The notes below the pieces were generated by a model. It worked only from the letters and a program-made list of their open reading frames with translations, searched no databases and was not told the DNA's origin. Of a stretch of 64,000 nt of DNA, positions 34,107-41,363 are shown piece by piece (position 1 is the first letter of the stretch; every line of letters starts with the position of its first letter). The position numbers were made by a program, and so were the translations under genes. Source of the DNA: Cupriavidus basilensis (lineage in GTDB: Bacteria > Pseudomonadota > Gammaproteobacteria > Burkholderiales > Burkholderiaceae); the NCBI RefSeq assembly GCF_000876015.1, contig NZ_BBQM01000031.1, forward strand, positions 1-64,000, written 5' to 3'.

Positions 34107-34307
34107 TCAGTCCTCAAGTACCTCCCCGAGAACACTCGTGATGACCTGTGCGGTCAGCCTGCGGGAGGTCCTAAAAATGCCGTTCAGGAAATAGGCGTAG
34201 TCACCGTTTGCAATCCGGCGGATCAGGATCGTGTCTGCTTGTGGGGGCGCCTGCTCCGGGCGCTTCTGGGCCTTTCGATAGGTTGCTAGGTCGTACAGAT
34301 TTGCCAT
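34107..34307 (-). CDS. Hypothetical protein between repressor gene and OL
   Basis: A 66-residue protein of unknown function (MANLYDLATYRKAQKR...). It lies downstream of the repressor gene on the same strand and upstream of the PL-like promoter, the position of the lambda rex genes, which are expressed in lysogens. A terminator separates it from the repressor, so it may have its own promoter. It could be a lysogenic-conversion gene; that is inference from position. Confidence 0.62.
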   Translation of the reverse strand: MANLYDLATYRKAQKRPEQAPPQADTILIRRIANGDYAYFLNGIFRTSRRLTAQVITSVLGEVLED

Positions 34308-34463
34308 GCCATACGTCTCCAGATGGGCCAAAGCGTTGGGTAAGGGTCCCAACCTTTCAATCGAATAACGGCCGATATGGAGGGCAGGCTTTCCCCTAGG
34401 AGGTGGGAGGCAAAAGCATCTGCCGGGGCGGCAGGCTTCTCTGCCGCGCGAGTATTTCCAGGC

Positions 34464-34489
34464 AAAAAAAAAGCCCGCGATGAGCGGGC
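34464..34489 (-). terminator. Rho-independent terminator after the repressor gene
   Basis: On the minus strand, GCCCGC/GCGGGC with a 5-base loop is followed by nine T residues. It ends the transcript of the XRE repressor. The remaining gene-free bases 34308-34522 show nothing else. Confidence 0.88.
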
Positions 34490-34522
34490 GGGTTGAGAAT
34501 CGGTATGGTGCCGGGAACGGGT

Positions 34523-34957
34523 TCAGCCGGTATGCAGCTTGCCTTTTCCCTTCTTTTCTAGGCTGACAACGCCACTCGGTGGCGGCTCACCCCATCCGTC
34601 TTGTGCCGCGATGCAGGCGCGGACAAATTCCGAAATCACCCTGTCCAGCACAGTCCGTTGAGCGTCGGTAAGACGATCGAATTCGCCCCGGCCCAGCGAA
34701 AAAGGCCATGCTCGCTCGGTCGCCTCGCCTCGGGCAGGGGCGGCGGCAGATTCAATGCCTGTGGCCAGCCAGAACCAGTCCGCTTGGAGGAATCTCGCGG
34801 CCCGTGCGGTGTTCTCGGCAGTGAGCGCCTTGGTCTTCCCGATGATTACCTGGGAGACCGCCTGAACGCTGATGTCGAGCTCATCCGCCAATTGATGCCG
34901 GTCCTTCTTGGCATCCAGTAGGGCCTTCTCGAGCCGTTGACCAAAGGTGCTTTTCAT
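34523..34957 (-). CDS. XRE-family phage repressor, CI-like
   Basis: The 144-residue protein has an N-terminal helix-turn-helix (FGQRLEKALLDAK, RHQLADELDISVQAVSQVIIGK; residues 5-42) and a short C-terminal helical region. It lacks an S24/LexA-type peptidase domain, so RecA-driven self-cleavage like lambda CI is not expected. It diverges from the Cro-like gene across three operator palindromes and is the likely lysogeny repressor. Confidence 0.85.
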   Translation of the reverse strand: MKSTFGQRLEKALLDAKKDRHQLADELDISVQAVSQVIIGKTKALTAENTARAARFLQADWFWLATGIESAAAPARGEATERAWPFSLGRGEFDRLTDAQRTVLDRVISEFVRACIAAQDGWGEPPPSGVVSLEKKGKGKLHTG

Positions 34958-34962
34958 TGCGA

Positions 34963-35016
34963 AAGCATACTTACAATGCCGTAAAGCATGGTTGCGTAGC
35001 AGCTTAAAGAATGCTT
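34963..35016. promoter_or_regulatory. OR-like triple operator
   Basis: Three related palindromes lie between the divergent repressor and Cro-like genes: AAGCATACTT (34963-34972), AAGCATGGTT (34984-34993) and AAGAATGCTT (35007-35016). Centre spacings are 21 and 23 bp. The first is next to the repressor start, and the others overlap the -35 and -10 boxes of the rightward promoter, as OR3, OR2 and OR1 do in lambda. Confidence 0.8.
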
Positions 35017-35020
35017 TAAT
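34992..35020 (+). promoter_or_regulatory. PR-like promoter, possibly giving a leaderless cro mRNA
   Basis: -35 TTGCGT (34992-34997), 17-bp spacer, -10 TTTAAT (35015-35020). The expected start site falls at or next to the ATG of the Cro-like gene (35027), so the mRNA may have no leader and no ribosome binding site. Confidence 0.7.
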
Positions 35021-35026
35021 TGGCGC

Positions 35027-35242
35027 ATGGAAAAGTCCAAGGCTACCGCCCTCCTGGGAGGGACGACCTCAGCAGCCGCTGAGGCAATCGGAATCTCGCC
35101 ACAGGCGTATTCGCAGTGGCCGTCGGTGCTACCGCCACGGCTAGCGGACCGCGTGGTCGCGGCGATTGCGCGAAAGCACCTACCGGCGTCGTTGCTAGGC
35201 AGCGAGTGCGGTGCGGGCAATCAGGCCGAACGGCAGGTCTGA
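35027..35242 (+). CDS. Cro-like (YdaS-type) DNA-binding protein
   Basis: The 71-residue protein has a helix-turn-helix (TSAAAEAIGISPQAYSQWPSVLPPRLADRVVAA, within residues 14-47) of the Cro/YdaS type. It is divergent from the repressor and lies just after the triple operator. No ribosome binding site is visible ahead of the ATG. It probably competes with the repressor at the shared operators. Confidence 0.82.
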   Translation: MEKSKATALLGGTTSAAAEAIGISPQAYSQWPSVLPPRLADRVVAAIARKHLPASLLGSECGAGNQAERQV

Positions 35243-35247
35243 CGTGT

Positions 35248-35592
35248 TCAGTTTCCGTTCTGGCCGTCGTCCAGCGCAACGGCGATGCGCTCGAGCTGGG
35301 CAAGCAGTTGCTTTGCGCAGCGAATCGACTCGCGCAGCGCGGATCGTTGATCGGCCGCGTGGCGCCGAGTGCGATACGGCTTTCCTTTCCCTGTGGCAAG
35401 CCAGTGTGACGACACTCCGAGCGCGCGTGCAATCTCGTCTGTGTGGCGGCTTCCCTTCGCGTTGCGATTGGGGTCGCAAAGGTACTGAATTGATTGGTAC
35501 TGAACACCGATCTGGCGAGCAAGGCCGCGCCGCGTCGTTGGCGGTGCGGTTTGGTCCATTGCCCAGCGGAGGCGTTCGGCATACGTGTACAT
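35248..35592 (-). CDS. Second XRE-type regulator
   Basis: The 114-residue protein has a phage-repressor helix-turn-helix (YAERLRWAMDQ, RGLARQIGVQYQSIQYLCDP; residues 4-45, then ALGVSSHWLATGKG) and a helical tail. It is convergent with the Cro-like gene, which is unusual because transcription from PR would run antisense through it. It could govern the CII-like side of the switch or be the remnant of a second immunity module. Confidence 0.8.
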   Translation of the reverse strand: MYTYAERLRWAMDQTAPPTTRRGLARQIGVQYQSIQYLCDPNRNAKGSRHTDEIARALGVSSHWLATGKGKPYRTRRHAADQRSALRESIRCAKQLLAQLERIAVALDDGQNGN

Positions 35593-35631
35593 GCGCAGAA
35601 GTTTGGCATCGCGGCTATGCAGATGTGTTTG

Positions 35632-35808
35632 TCATTTGCCGGCAGAAGTATTTGCCGGGCGCCCGAGGCCTGCATGCTGGGCAAGACGTGTCTCCGGCTC
35701 CAGCAGCCCACGGCGCGCGCGCGGCTGTCGGCGGTGCGCGTCAATTCGGTTCTGTTTGTACATCCGCGCCGCCCTCATTGCGCGCGTCGCTCTCTCAATC
35801 CGGCTCAT
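35632..35808 (-). CDS. Small basic hypothetical protein, 57 residues
   Basis: A possible 57-residue, Arg-rich product (MSRIERATRAMRAARMYKQN...). The ATG at 35808 follows GAGGAG at good spacing. It lies immediately ahead of the second XRE gene on the same strand. The composition is close to a random GC-rich frame, so confidence is low. Confidence 0.4.
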   Translation of the reverse strand: MSRIERATRAMRAARMYKQNRIDAHRRQPRARRGLLEPETRLAQHAGLGRPANTSAGK

Positions 35809-35893
35809 TCCAGTGCTCCTCGTGATGGCTTGCATCGTAGAGGGGGCGCCGGTGCGTAAACAGGATGAAAAACCAAAATTCCAAAGGTGACGC

Positions 35894-36385
35894 ATGACGT
35901 GCTGGTACAGCGAAACGAACTGGCTCGACGTTCTCTACACGTCGGTGCGAAACACCCCGGGCCGCGTTGAAGCGGCCGCGGCCTACCTCACGAACCGGCG
36001 CGGCACGCGCATTTCGGTCGAGGCGCTCCGTCTGCGCCTGCGCGGCGAGGCCGACACGAAGCTGTCGGTGGAGATGCTGGACCTGCTGGTCGAATGGATG
36101 CAGGAGCTTCGCCAGCCCCATGCCCTTGATGTGATCCACGCGCGCGCCGCCGCGCACGGCCTGGTCGTCGAGGCAGCGCCCACGGCGACGGGTGTCGACG
36201 GGGTGCTGCAGCAGTTTCTGCGGGTTGGCCTGGAGCATGGTGACGTGGCCACCGCCATCCAGGACGCTCTGGCCGACGGCAAGATCACGCACAAGGAAGC
36301 GGACCGGGTTGCCCGCTCAATACGCGAGGCGCAGCAGGCATTGCAGGGGCTGCTCATCACCGCGCGTGCGGCCGCGGCAGAATAG
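35894..36385 (+). CDS. CII-like phage regulatory protein (CP76 type)
   Basis: The 163-residue protein matches the Phage_CP76/CII-like family: VLYTSVRNTPGRVEAAAAYL near the N-terminus, a helix-turn-helix-like LRLRLRGEADTKLSVEMLDLLVEWM, and a helical C-terminus with DGKITHKEADRVARSIREAQ. Members regulate lysogeny decisions in lambdoid and Mu-like phages. The ATG follows AAAGGTGACGC. Confidence 0.85.
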   Translation: MTCWYSETNWLDVLYTSVRNTPGRVEAAAAYLTNRRGTRISVEALRLRLRGEADTKLSVEMLDLLVEWMQELRQPHALDVIHARAAAHGLVVEAAPTATGVDGVLQQFLRVGLEHGDVATAIQDALADGKITHKEADRVARSIREAQQALQGLLITARAAAAE

Positions 36386-36387
36386 TC

Positions 36388-36768
36388 GTGGCGCGCTTCC
36401 ATTCGGGAATGCTCTGCTGCAGGGCGGAGCGCACCGGCCAGGGCCTCGAGTGCAGTCTCTCCAGCATGCATAGCTGCGCCATTCGTGCGTGCGGCGCGCT
36501 GTCGGAGGACCAGCCGGACCGGCTACCGGGCTTCCTGCTGCGGCTCCTCTCGATCTTCGTTCCCAGCGCGGTGCACGACATTGCGCGCGCCGCCGGCTGC
36601 TTCGACCACTTCATCCCGGCCGCCGCGCGCCATTGCGCGGCGATTGCCTCCAAGTACGAGCGCCAGGTCTATGCCGGCTTGCTCGCCGAGATCCTTTCCG
36701 AGGCTGACTACAGCCGCTTCACTGAACTGCATGCCGCCGAATGGCGGCGTCTAAGGGAGAAACCATGA
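36388..36768 (+). CDS. Hypothetical phage early protein
   Basis: A 126-residue protein with several cysteines near the N-terminus (MLCCRAERTGQG, MHSCAIRACG) and a helical C-terminus. No family recognised. The GTG at 36388 follows the CII-like stop by two bases; ATG codons at 36409 or 36466 are alternatives. It overlaps the next small gene by 4 bp. Confidence 0.62.
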   Translation: MARFHSGMLCCRAERTGQGLECSLSSMHSCAIRACGALSEDQPDRLPGFLLRLLSIFVPSAVHDIARAAGCFDHFIPAAARHCAAIASKYERQVYAGLLAEILSEADYSRFTELHAAEWRRLREKP

Positions 36769-36899
36769 GCGATACCCAACCGAAGCCCCATTACGACGCG
36801 CGCCTGCTGCGAGCTGTCGGCCGGCGCGTGAATATGCGCAGTGCAGCGGGTTGCGCGCGCCTGCGCCGGCTCGGCCAGGCGCGCCGCACGGGACGATAA
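36765..36899 (+). CDS. Small Arg-rich protein, 44 residues
   Basis: A 44-residue ORF starting MSDTQPKPHYDARL and ending in an Arg-rich stretch (ARLRRLGQARRTGR). An AAGGGAGAA site precedes the ATG, which overlaps the upstream stop (ATGA). The stop lies 3 bp before the primase-helicase start. Tight coupling supports a real gene; function unknown. Confidence 0.6.
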   Translation: MSDTQPKPHYDARLLRAVGRRVNMRSAAGCARLRRLGQARRTGR

Positions 36900-36902
36900 T
36901 TC

Positions 36903-39473
36903 ATGGCGACACTGGATCAGATCGTCCAGCAGCTCGCCCAGGCCGGCATGCCGGCATTGCCGGAGGGCCACCCGGTCGCCGACGGCAAGGTGAAGCGGTA
37001 TGGGCCGGGCAAGAAGGCATGGTATGTCCTGCACGAGGCGCTGCTCGCCAGCGGCGCCGTTCAATATTTTGGCAGCTTCGGCGAATGGCAGGGCCTGGAC
37101 AATGGCGCGCAGAAATTCCAGGCGGAGGGCGGCAAGCTGTCGGCGGCCGAGCGCGCCGACATGCTGCAGCGCCAGCGGCAGTTAGAGGTTCAGGAGGAGG
37201 AACGCCGGACACTGGAGGCGCAGCGCGCGGCCGGCCGGGCCACGGAGCAGTGGCGGCGCGCCGCGGCGACCGGCGAGTCAGAATACCTCGGGCGCAAGCA
37301 GTTGACGCCGGAGTGGGTGCGCTTTGACCCCGACGGCACGATCTACGTGCCGGTCATCCGGTACGACACCGCCCAGCTGGTCGGCCTGCAGAAGATCGCG
37401 CCGGACGGCAGCAAGCGGTTCAACAAAGGCATGGCGAAGAAAGGCGCAGCATGCCGGCTCGGCAAGCCGGGCGAGACCGACCGCATTGCGCTGATCGGCG
37501 AGGGCTACGCTACCGTGCGCTCCATTCGCATGGCAACGGAGGAGGCGATGGCTGCGTTCATCGCCTTTGATGCCGGCAATTTGCTCGAGGTAGGCCGTGT
37601 CGCGCGCCAGCAGTACCCGGACCTGCATCTGCTTTTCTGCGCTGACGACGACTGGATGATAGAGCGCCAGCTCGCGGCGCACCTCCTCAAGCGATACGGC
37701 CTAACGCAATCGCTCGAGGCCGGCGCGCCGCCGCAGCGGCTCGAGTGCAATGGCACCTGGTACGAGTTCGCGCTCGCGCGTGAGGTTGATGCCTTGGGCG
37801 GCACGTACCTGGCGCTCACGGTGTCGAATGACCGGGTGTTGCCGCACACGGTGCGTTTCGAGAACACGGGCCTGGCGCGCGCCCGCGCGGCAGCGGCGGA
37901 GCTGGGCAATGCTTCCGTCGTTGCGCCAGCGTTCGCGGCGCGCGGGGAGAATGCCTGGACCGACTTCAACGACCTGCATTGCGCCGAAGGGCTCCAGGTG
38001 GTGCGCGAGCAGATCTCCGCCGCGGTGCTGGCTGCGCTGATGCCGCCGGACGCTCGGCCGAAGTCGGAGAGCGATGCGCCGGCGCCCGCCGCGACGGCGG
38101 GCAAGCCCGGGCGGAAGGGCAAGGCCAAACTTGCCCTCGTCCCCGATGCTCCGCCCCCACGTCAGGCTGGCGCTGGGGCAGAAGACAACGAGGACGACGG
38201 TGCGGAGAATGGCGCGCTGCGCTGGGAGGCGCACCTTGCGCGCAATGACCGCGGCGCGATCCTCCCGACGCTGGACAACATCGCCAGCATCATCGAGAAG
38301 AATCCGCTGTGGCAGGGTGTCATCGCCCAAGATGAATTCACGGGGCAGGTGGTCAAGCTGAAGGCGCCACCATTCTCCGCCGGCGAAGTGGGGGAGTGGT
38401 CCGACATGGACGACCTGCGTACCACGCGCTGGATGGAGCAGCGATACTGCGTCCGGCCGCGGAAGGACATGGTTATGGAGGCGGTGCTGCTGGTCGCCGA
38501 TCAATGCCGCTACCACGACGTGCGCAGCTATCTCGAAGGTCTCGCGCACGACGGCCGGCCGCGCGTCGAAACGTGGTTGTCGCAGTATTGCAAGGTGCCC
38601 GACTCGCCGTATGTCCGGCTGGCTGGTATGAAGTGGCTCGTGCAGGCCGTGGCGCGGATCATGCAGCCCGGCGTGAAGGCAGACTCGGTGCTGATCTTCG
38701 AGGGGGAGCAGGGCCTGAAGAAGTCTACGGCGCTCAAGGTGCTGGCTGGCGAGAAGTGGTTCACCGATGCAGCCTTCAAGCTCGGGGACCGCGAGGGCGC
38801 GATGATCATGCGAGGGAAATGGATCGTCGAGCTGGCGGAGCTGGATTCGTTCAACAAGGCGGAGTCCAGCGAGGCCAAGCGCTTCTTCACGACGCCAGTG
38901 GATCGTTACCGCACTCCCTACGGCAAGCGGCCTATCGACGTGCCGCGCATGTGCGTTTTCGGCGGTACGGTGAACCTGGACACCTACCTCAAGGATGAGA
39001 CGGGGAACCGGCGCTACTGGCCTGTGCGTGTCATGGACGAGATCGATGCTGGGGCGCTAGCGGTGGATCGTGACCAGTTGTGGGCCGAGGCGCTCGCCCT
39101 GTATCGCAGCGGCATGCAGTGGTGGCCTTCCAGCGACGAGCGGCCGCTGTTCGAGCTCGAGCAGGATGCTCGCTACGAGGGGGATGTCTACGAGGCCGTC
39201 ATTGCGAAGTTCGTGGAGCTGGTGCCGAAGGTCACGATGGAGGAACTGCTCGGCCAGGCGCTGAAGCTGGACGTGTCCAAGTGGACTCCAGCCGAGCAGC
39301 GGCGCGTGGGGAAGTGCATGAAATCGCTTGGCTGGGTGCGCGAGCGCGAGAGGAAAGCCAATGCAAAAGGCAAGCGTGATTGGTACTATGTGCGCCCGGA
39401 GGATGCACAGGGGGCTGAACCAGAAGGACCGATGCCACCGCTTCCGGGGAGCGACGATGATTCGCCGCTTTGA
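36903..39473 (+). CDS. Toprim / VapE primase-helicase fusion
   Basis: The 856-residue protein looks like a phage replication initiator. The N-terminal half (about residues 1-390) resembles phage primases with a Toprim core: IALIGEGYATVRSI, FIAFDAGN and LLFCADDDW supply acidic metal ligands. After a low-complexity linker (about 380-430) comes a VapE/D5-type helicase with Walker A EGEQGLKKST (600-609), the acidic KWIVELAELDSF Walker B region and the FGGTVNLDTYLKDETGNRRYWPV sensor region. It is the only replication gene seen. Confidence 0.88.
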   Translation: MATLDQIVQQLAQAGMPALPEGHPVADGKVKRYGPGKKAWYVLHEALLASGAVQYFGSFGEWQGLDNGAQKFQAEGGKLSAAERADMLQRQRQLEVQEEERRTLEAQRAAGRATEQWRRAAATGESEYLGRKQLTPEWVRFDPDGTIYVPVIRYDTAQLVGLQKIAPDGSKRFNKGMAKKGAACRLGKPGETDRIALIGEGYATVRSIRMATEEAMAAFIAFDAGNLLEVGRVARQQYPDLHLLFCADDDWMIERQLAAHLLKRYGLTQSLEAGAPPQRLECNGTWYEFALAREVDALGGTYLALTVSNDRVLPHTVRFENTGLARARAAAAELGNASVVAPAFAARGENAWTDFNDLHCAEGLQVVREQISAAVLAALMPPDARPKSESDAPAPAATAGKPGRKGKAKLALVPDAPPPRQAGAGAEDNEDDGAENGALRWEAHLARNDRGAILPTLDNIASIIEKNPLWQGVIAQDEFTGQVVKLKAPPFSAGEVGEWSDMDDLRTTRWMEQRYCVRPRKDMVMEAVLLVADQCRYHDVRSYLEGLAHDGRPRVETWLSQYCKVPDSPYVRLAGMKWLVQAVARIMQPGVKADSVLIFEGEQGLKKSTALKVLAGEKWFTDAAFKLGDREGAMIMRGKWIVELAELDSFNKAESSEAKRFFTTPVDRYRTPYGKRPIDVPRMCVFGGTVNLDTYLKDETGNRRYWPVRVMDEIDAGALAVDRDQLWAEALALYRSGMQWWPSSDERPLFELEQDARYEGDVYEAVIAKFVELVPKVTMEELLGQALKLDVSKWTPAEQRRVGKCMKSLGWVRERERKANAKGKRDWYYVRPEDAQGAEPEGPMPPLPGSDDDSPL

Positions 39474-39505
39474 CATGAGTACCGTCCACACTGGAGAAGG
39501 CAGAA

Positions 39506-39700
39506 ATGCGTTTGGACAGAGAGACGAAGGGCAAGATCAATCGCGATGCATACGAGATGGCACGCGCGCTGTTCGAGCCGCTCCGGAGCGTGATGGAATA
39601 CGAGATCGCGCTGGGAGCGGTTCGGGAAACCTGGTCGCCCGACGGCTTGGTGATGCGCTACGCCAATGGGCAGTTTGTGCTCGAGAGGCCGGAAGAATAG
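39506..39700 (+). CDS. Small hypothetical phage protein, 64 residues
   Basis: A 64-residue protein (MRLDRETKGKINRDAYEMAR...) preceded by GGAGAAGG. Unknown function; it lies between the primase-helicase gene and the heptamer cluster. Confidence 0.68.
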   Translation: MRLDRETKGKINRDAYEMARALFEPLRSVMEYEIALGAVRETWSPDGLVMRYANGQFVLERPEE

Positions 39701-39705
39701 CGGGC

Positions 39706-39955
39706 TGTCCCAATGTCCCGGTTCGTTTGTCCCAAGGACGCTTCTTGGGACGTGTCCCATGTCCCAGATGCAATTTTCTTGGGACGGGCCGCAATCCCTT
39801 GCCCAGCAAGGATTGTCCCATGTCCCAAGGGACTCCCGCGAAATTCCGTGCGCATGACGTGGCGTGCACGGGAGCGCGCGATGGGTGCGTGTACGCGCGC
39901 CACATCATGCGCGGATTTTTCCTTTTATCTCTTGGGACATTGGGACAATGGGACA
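39706..39955. repeat. Cluster of eleven TGTCCC(A/G)/TGGGAC heptamer-like sites
   Basis: In 250 bp I count TGTCCCA/TGTCCCG at 39706, 39714, 39728, 39753, 39760, 39814 and 39821, and the inverse TGGGAC at 39746, 39780, 39933, 39941 and 39949. Several are adjacent (39753/39760, 39814/39821) and the last three are 8 bp apart. This looks like iterons or a regulator-binding array rather than coding sequence. It lies just before the Q-like gene and just after the replication gene. Confidence 0.85.
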
Positions 39956-39970
39956 AGAGGGGAGAGCCGA

Positions 39971-40723
39971 ATGGATGATCTGAGGGAGCAGGTCGCCGCG
40001 GCGATGAATCCGAAGGGGCAATTGGGCGACGCCGTGGCCCAGCCGGAGATGAAGCTCGGGGCGCTGGCCTTCGCCGATGACTTGGGCCGCATGCTCTGGC
40101 GCCTCAAGTACGGCCAGGACACCGCGCCGCAGACATTCCACCGCGCCGCGCTGCTCCTGGCGCGCCGGGCGCGCGGCCTGAAGCGCTTGCGGCGGGGCCA
40201 TCGCATGAGCCGGCGCGCGACGGAAGCCGATCTTGGCGACGGCGATCTGCTGGAGCGGCTCGCAGCGCGGGCCGTGGCCGAGTGGGTCAATGATCGTTGC
40301 TCGAGCTGTTCCGGCCGCGGGCGAGTCGGTGGCGGCGCGGTGGTGCGCGGGCGCGATGGCTGTCCCGTCTGCGGCGGCGCGCGATGGATCTCGTGGGAGG
40401 AGCGCATTCCCTTCGCGGCGCCGGGCCTAGTGTTGCGCTGGCGGGATCGCTGCGATCGATGCAACGGGCTGGGCGGCGTGGCCGCCGGCGGCAAGCTGCA
40501 TCGGATGGCAGTGTGCGCCGGGTGCGGCGGCTCCGGCCGCGCCCGATATGCCGATGCGGACCGTGCCCACGCGCTCCGCCTTCCGCTGGAAACCTACCGG
40601 CGGCGATGGTCCGACGTGCTGCTGGGCATGCTGGCCGTGCTGGATGCCTTCGACGGCGACACGGAGAATGTGGTGGCGCGCCAGCTTCGCGTGCGCATTG
40701 CATCTCCGACTGACATGGACTAG
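39971..40723 (+). CDS. Zinc-finger protein in the antiterminator Q position
   Basis: The 250-residue protein has four DnaJ-like CxxCxG motifs: CSSCSGRG, CPVCGGAR, CDRCNGLGG and CAGCGGSG (roughly residues 115-190), then a helical C-terminus. Lambda-type Q antiterminators carry comparable zinc motifs, and this gene sits at the Q place, at the end of the early right region and ahead of a terminator and the late genes. Q function is inferred from position and cysteine pattern. The ATG at 39971 follows GGGGAGAG. Confidence 0.72.
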   Translation: MDDLREQVAAAMNPKGQLGDAVAQPEMKLGALAFADDLGRMLWRLKYGQDTAPQTFHRAALLLARRARGLKRLRRGHRMSRRATEADLGDGDLLERLAARAVAEWVNDRCSSCSGRGRVGGGAVVRGRDGCPVCGGARWISWEERIPFAAPGLVLRWRDRCDRCNGLGGVAAGGKLHRMAVCAGCGGSGRARYADADRAHALRLPLETYRRRWSDVLLGMLAVLDAFDGDTENVVARQLRVRIASPTDMD

Positions 40724-40863
40724 ACTTCGCTCCAGTCGGCCATGCCGATCCCTTTCGCTGGCACTCGCGTTAGTCGTGCAGCCCTCCCAGGACAGAATAA
40801 AAATTAGGGGTGCCTGGTTGGTTCGTTGGGATCTGGCCGTCCATACAAAACGCAAGTCACTGA

Positions 40864-40895
40864 AGCCCGGAGCGCGCAAGCCTCCGGGCTTTTTC
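40864..40895 (+). terminator. Terminator at the early/late boundary
   Basis: Stem AGCCCGGAG/CTCCGGGCT with a 9-base loop and a T run. In lambdoid phages the late promoter lies upstream of such a terminator and Q overrides it. The 237-bp gap 40724-40960 holds this and the next hairpin; an AT-rich AATAAAAATTA (40795-40805) could be part of a late promoter. Confidence 0.85.
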
Positions 40896-40921
40896 CGTTG
40901 CGCTTCGGCGCATACCCGCAT

Positions 40922-40946
40922 GGCCCGCCGCAGCGCGGGCCGTTTT
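40922..40946 (+). terminator. Second hairpin upstream of the first late gene
   Basis: GGCCCGC/GCGGGCC with a 6-base loop, followed by GTTTT, just ahead of the GGAG site of the first late gene. Confidence 0.6.
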
Positions 40947-40960
40947 CATTGGAGCTTCCC

Positions 40961-41272
40961 ATGATTAAGCCTTCTGTCGGCCGCAAGGTCTGGTATCGCC
41001 CGAGCGAAGCTGACCAGACCGGCCCCATCCCGATGGTCGCAAGTGCCGGCCAGCCGCTCGATGCCACCGTCATCGCGGTGTGGGGTGATCGTTGCGTCAA
41101 CCTGAACGTGGTCGATACCGTCGGCCGTTCGTTCCCGGTCCTGTCCTGCACCCTGCTGCAGGATGGCGACGAGCCGTCCACCGACGCGGACGGCAACATC
41201 ATCGGCCGCTATGCCGAGTGGATGCCGTACCAGACCGCGCAGGCGGCCAAGGACGCGGCGCCGGCCGCCTGA
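40961..41272 (+). CDS. Hypothetical phage protein, first late gene
   Basis: A 103-residue, beta-rich protein (MIKPSVGRKVWYRPS...) whose pattern VAVWGDRCVNLNVVD suggests a small barrel domain. Unknown function. GGAG precedes the ATG. Confidence 0.72.
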   Translation: MIKPSVGRKVWYRPSEADQTGPIPMVASAGQPLDATVIAVWGDRCVNLNVVDTVGRSFPVLSCTLLQDGDEPSTDADGNIIGRYAEWMPYQTAQAAKDAAPAA

Positions 41273-41314
41273 GCCTCCGTTGTCTCCACCCGCCGGTGAC
41301 AGGGCGGGCTTCAT

Positions 41315-41352
41315 GCGGGCTGGTGTTGTGGGGTGCCAGCCCGCTTTCTTTT
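41315..41352 (+). terminator. Intergenic hairpin, terminator-like
   Basis: A 9-bp stem GCGGGCTGG/CCAGCCCGC with a 12-base loop, followed by TTTCTTTTT, between the first two late genes. Confidence 0.7.
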
Positions 41353-41363
41353 TGGGGGAGTGC

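Noticed and set aside
35494..35859. Plus-strand frame between the second XRE gene and the CII-like gene
   Set aside because: It overlaps the XRE gene in antisense, with no ribosome binding site and no recognisable domain.
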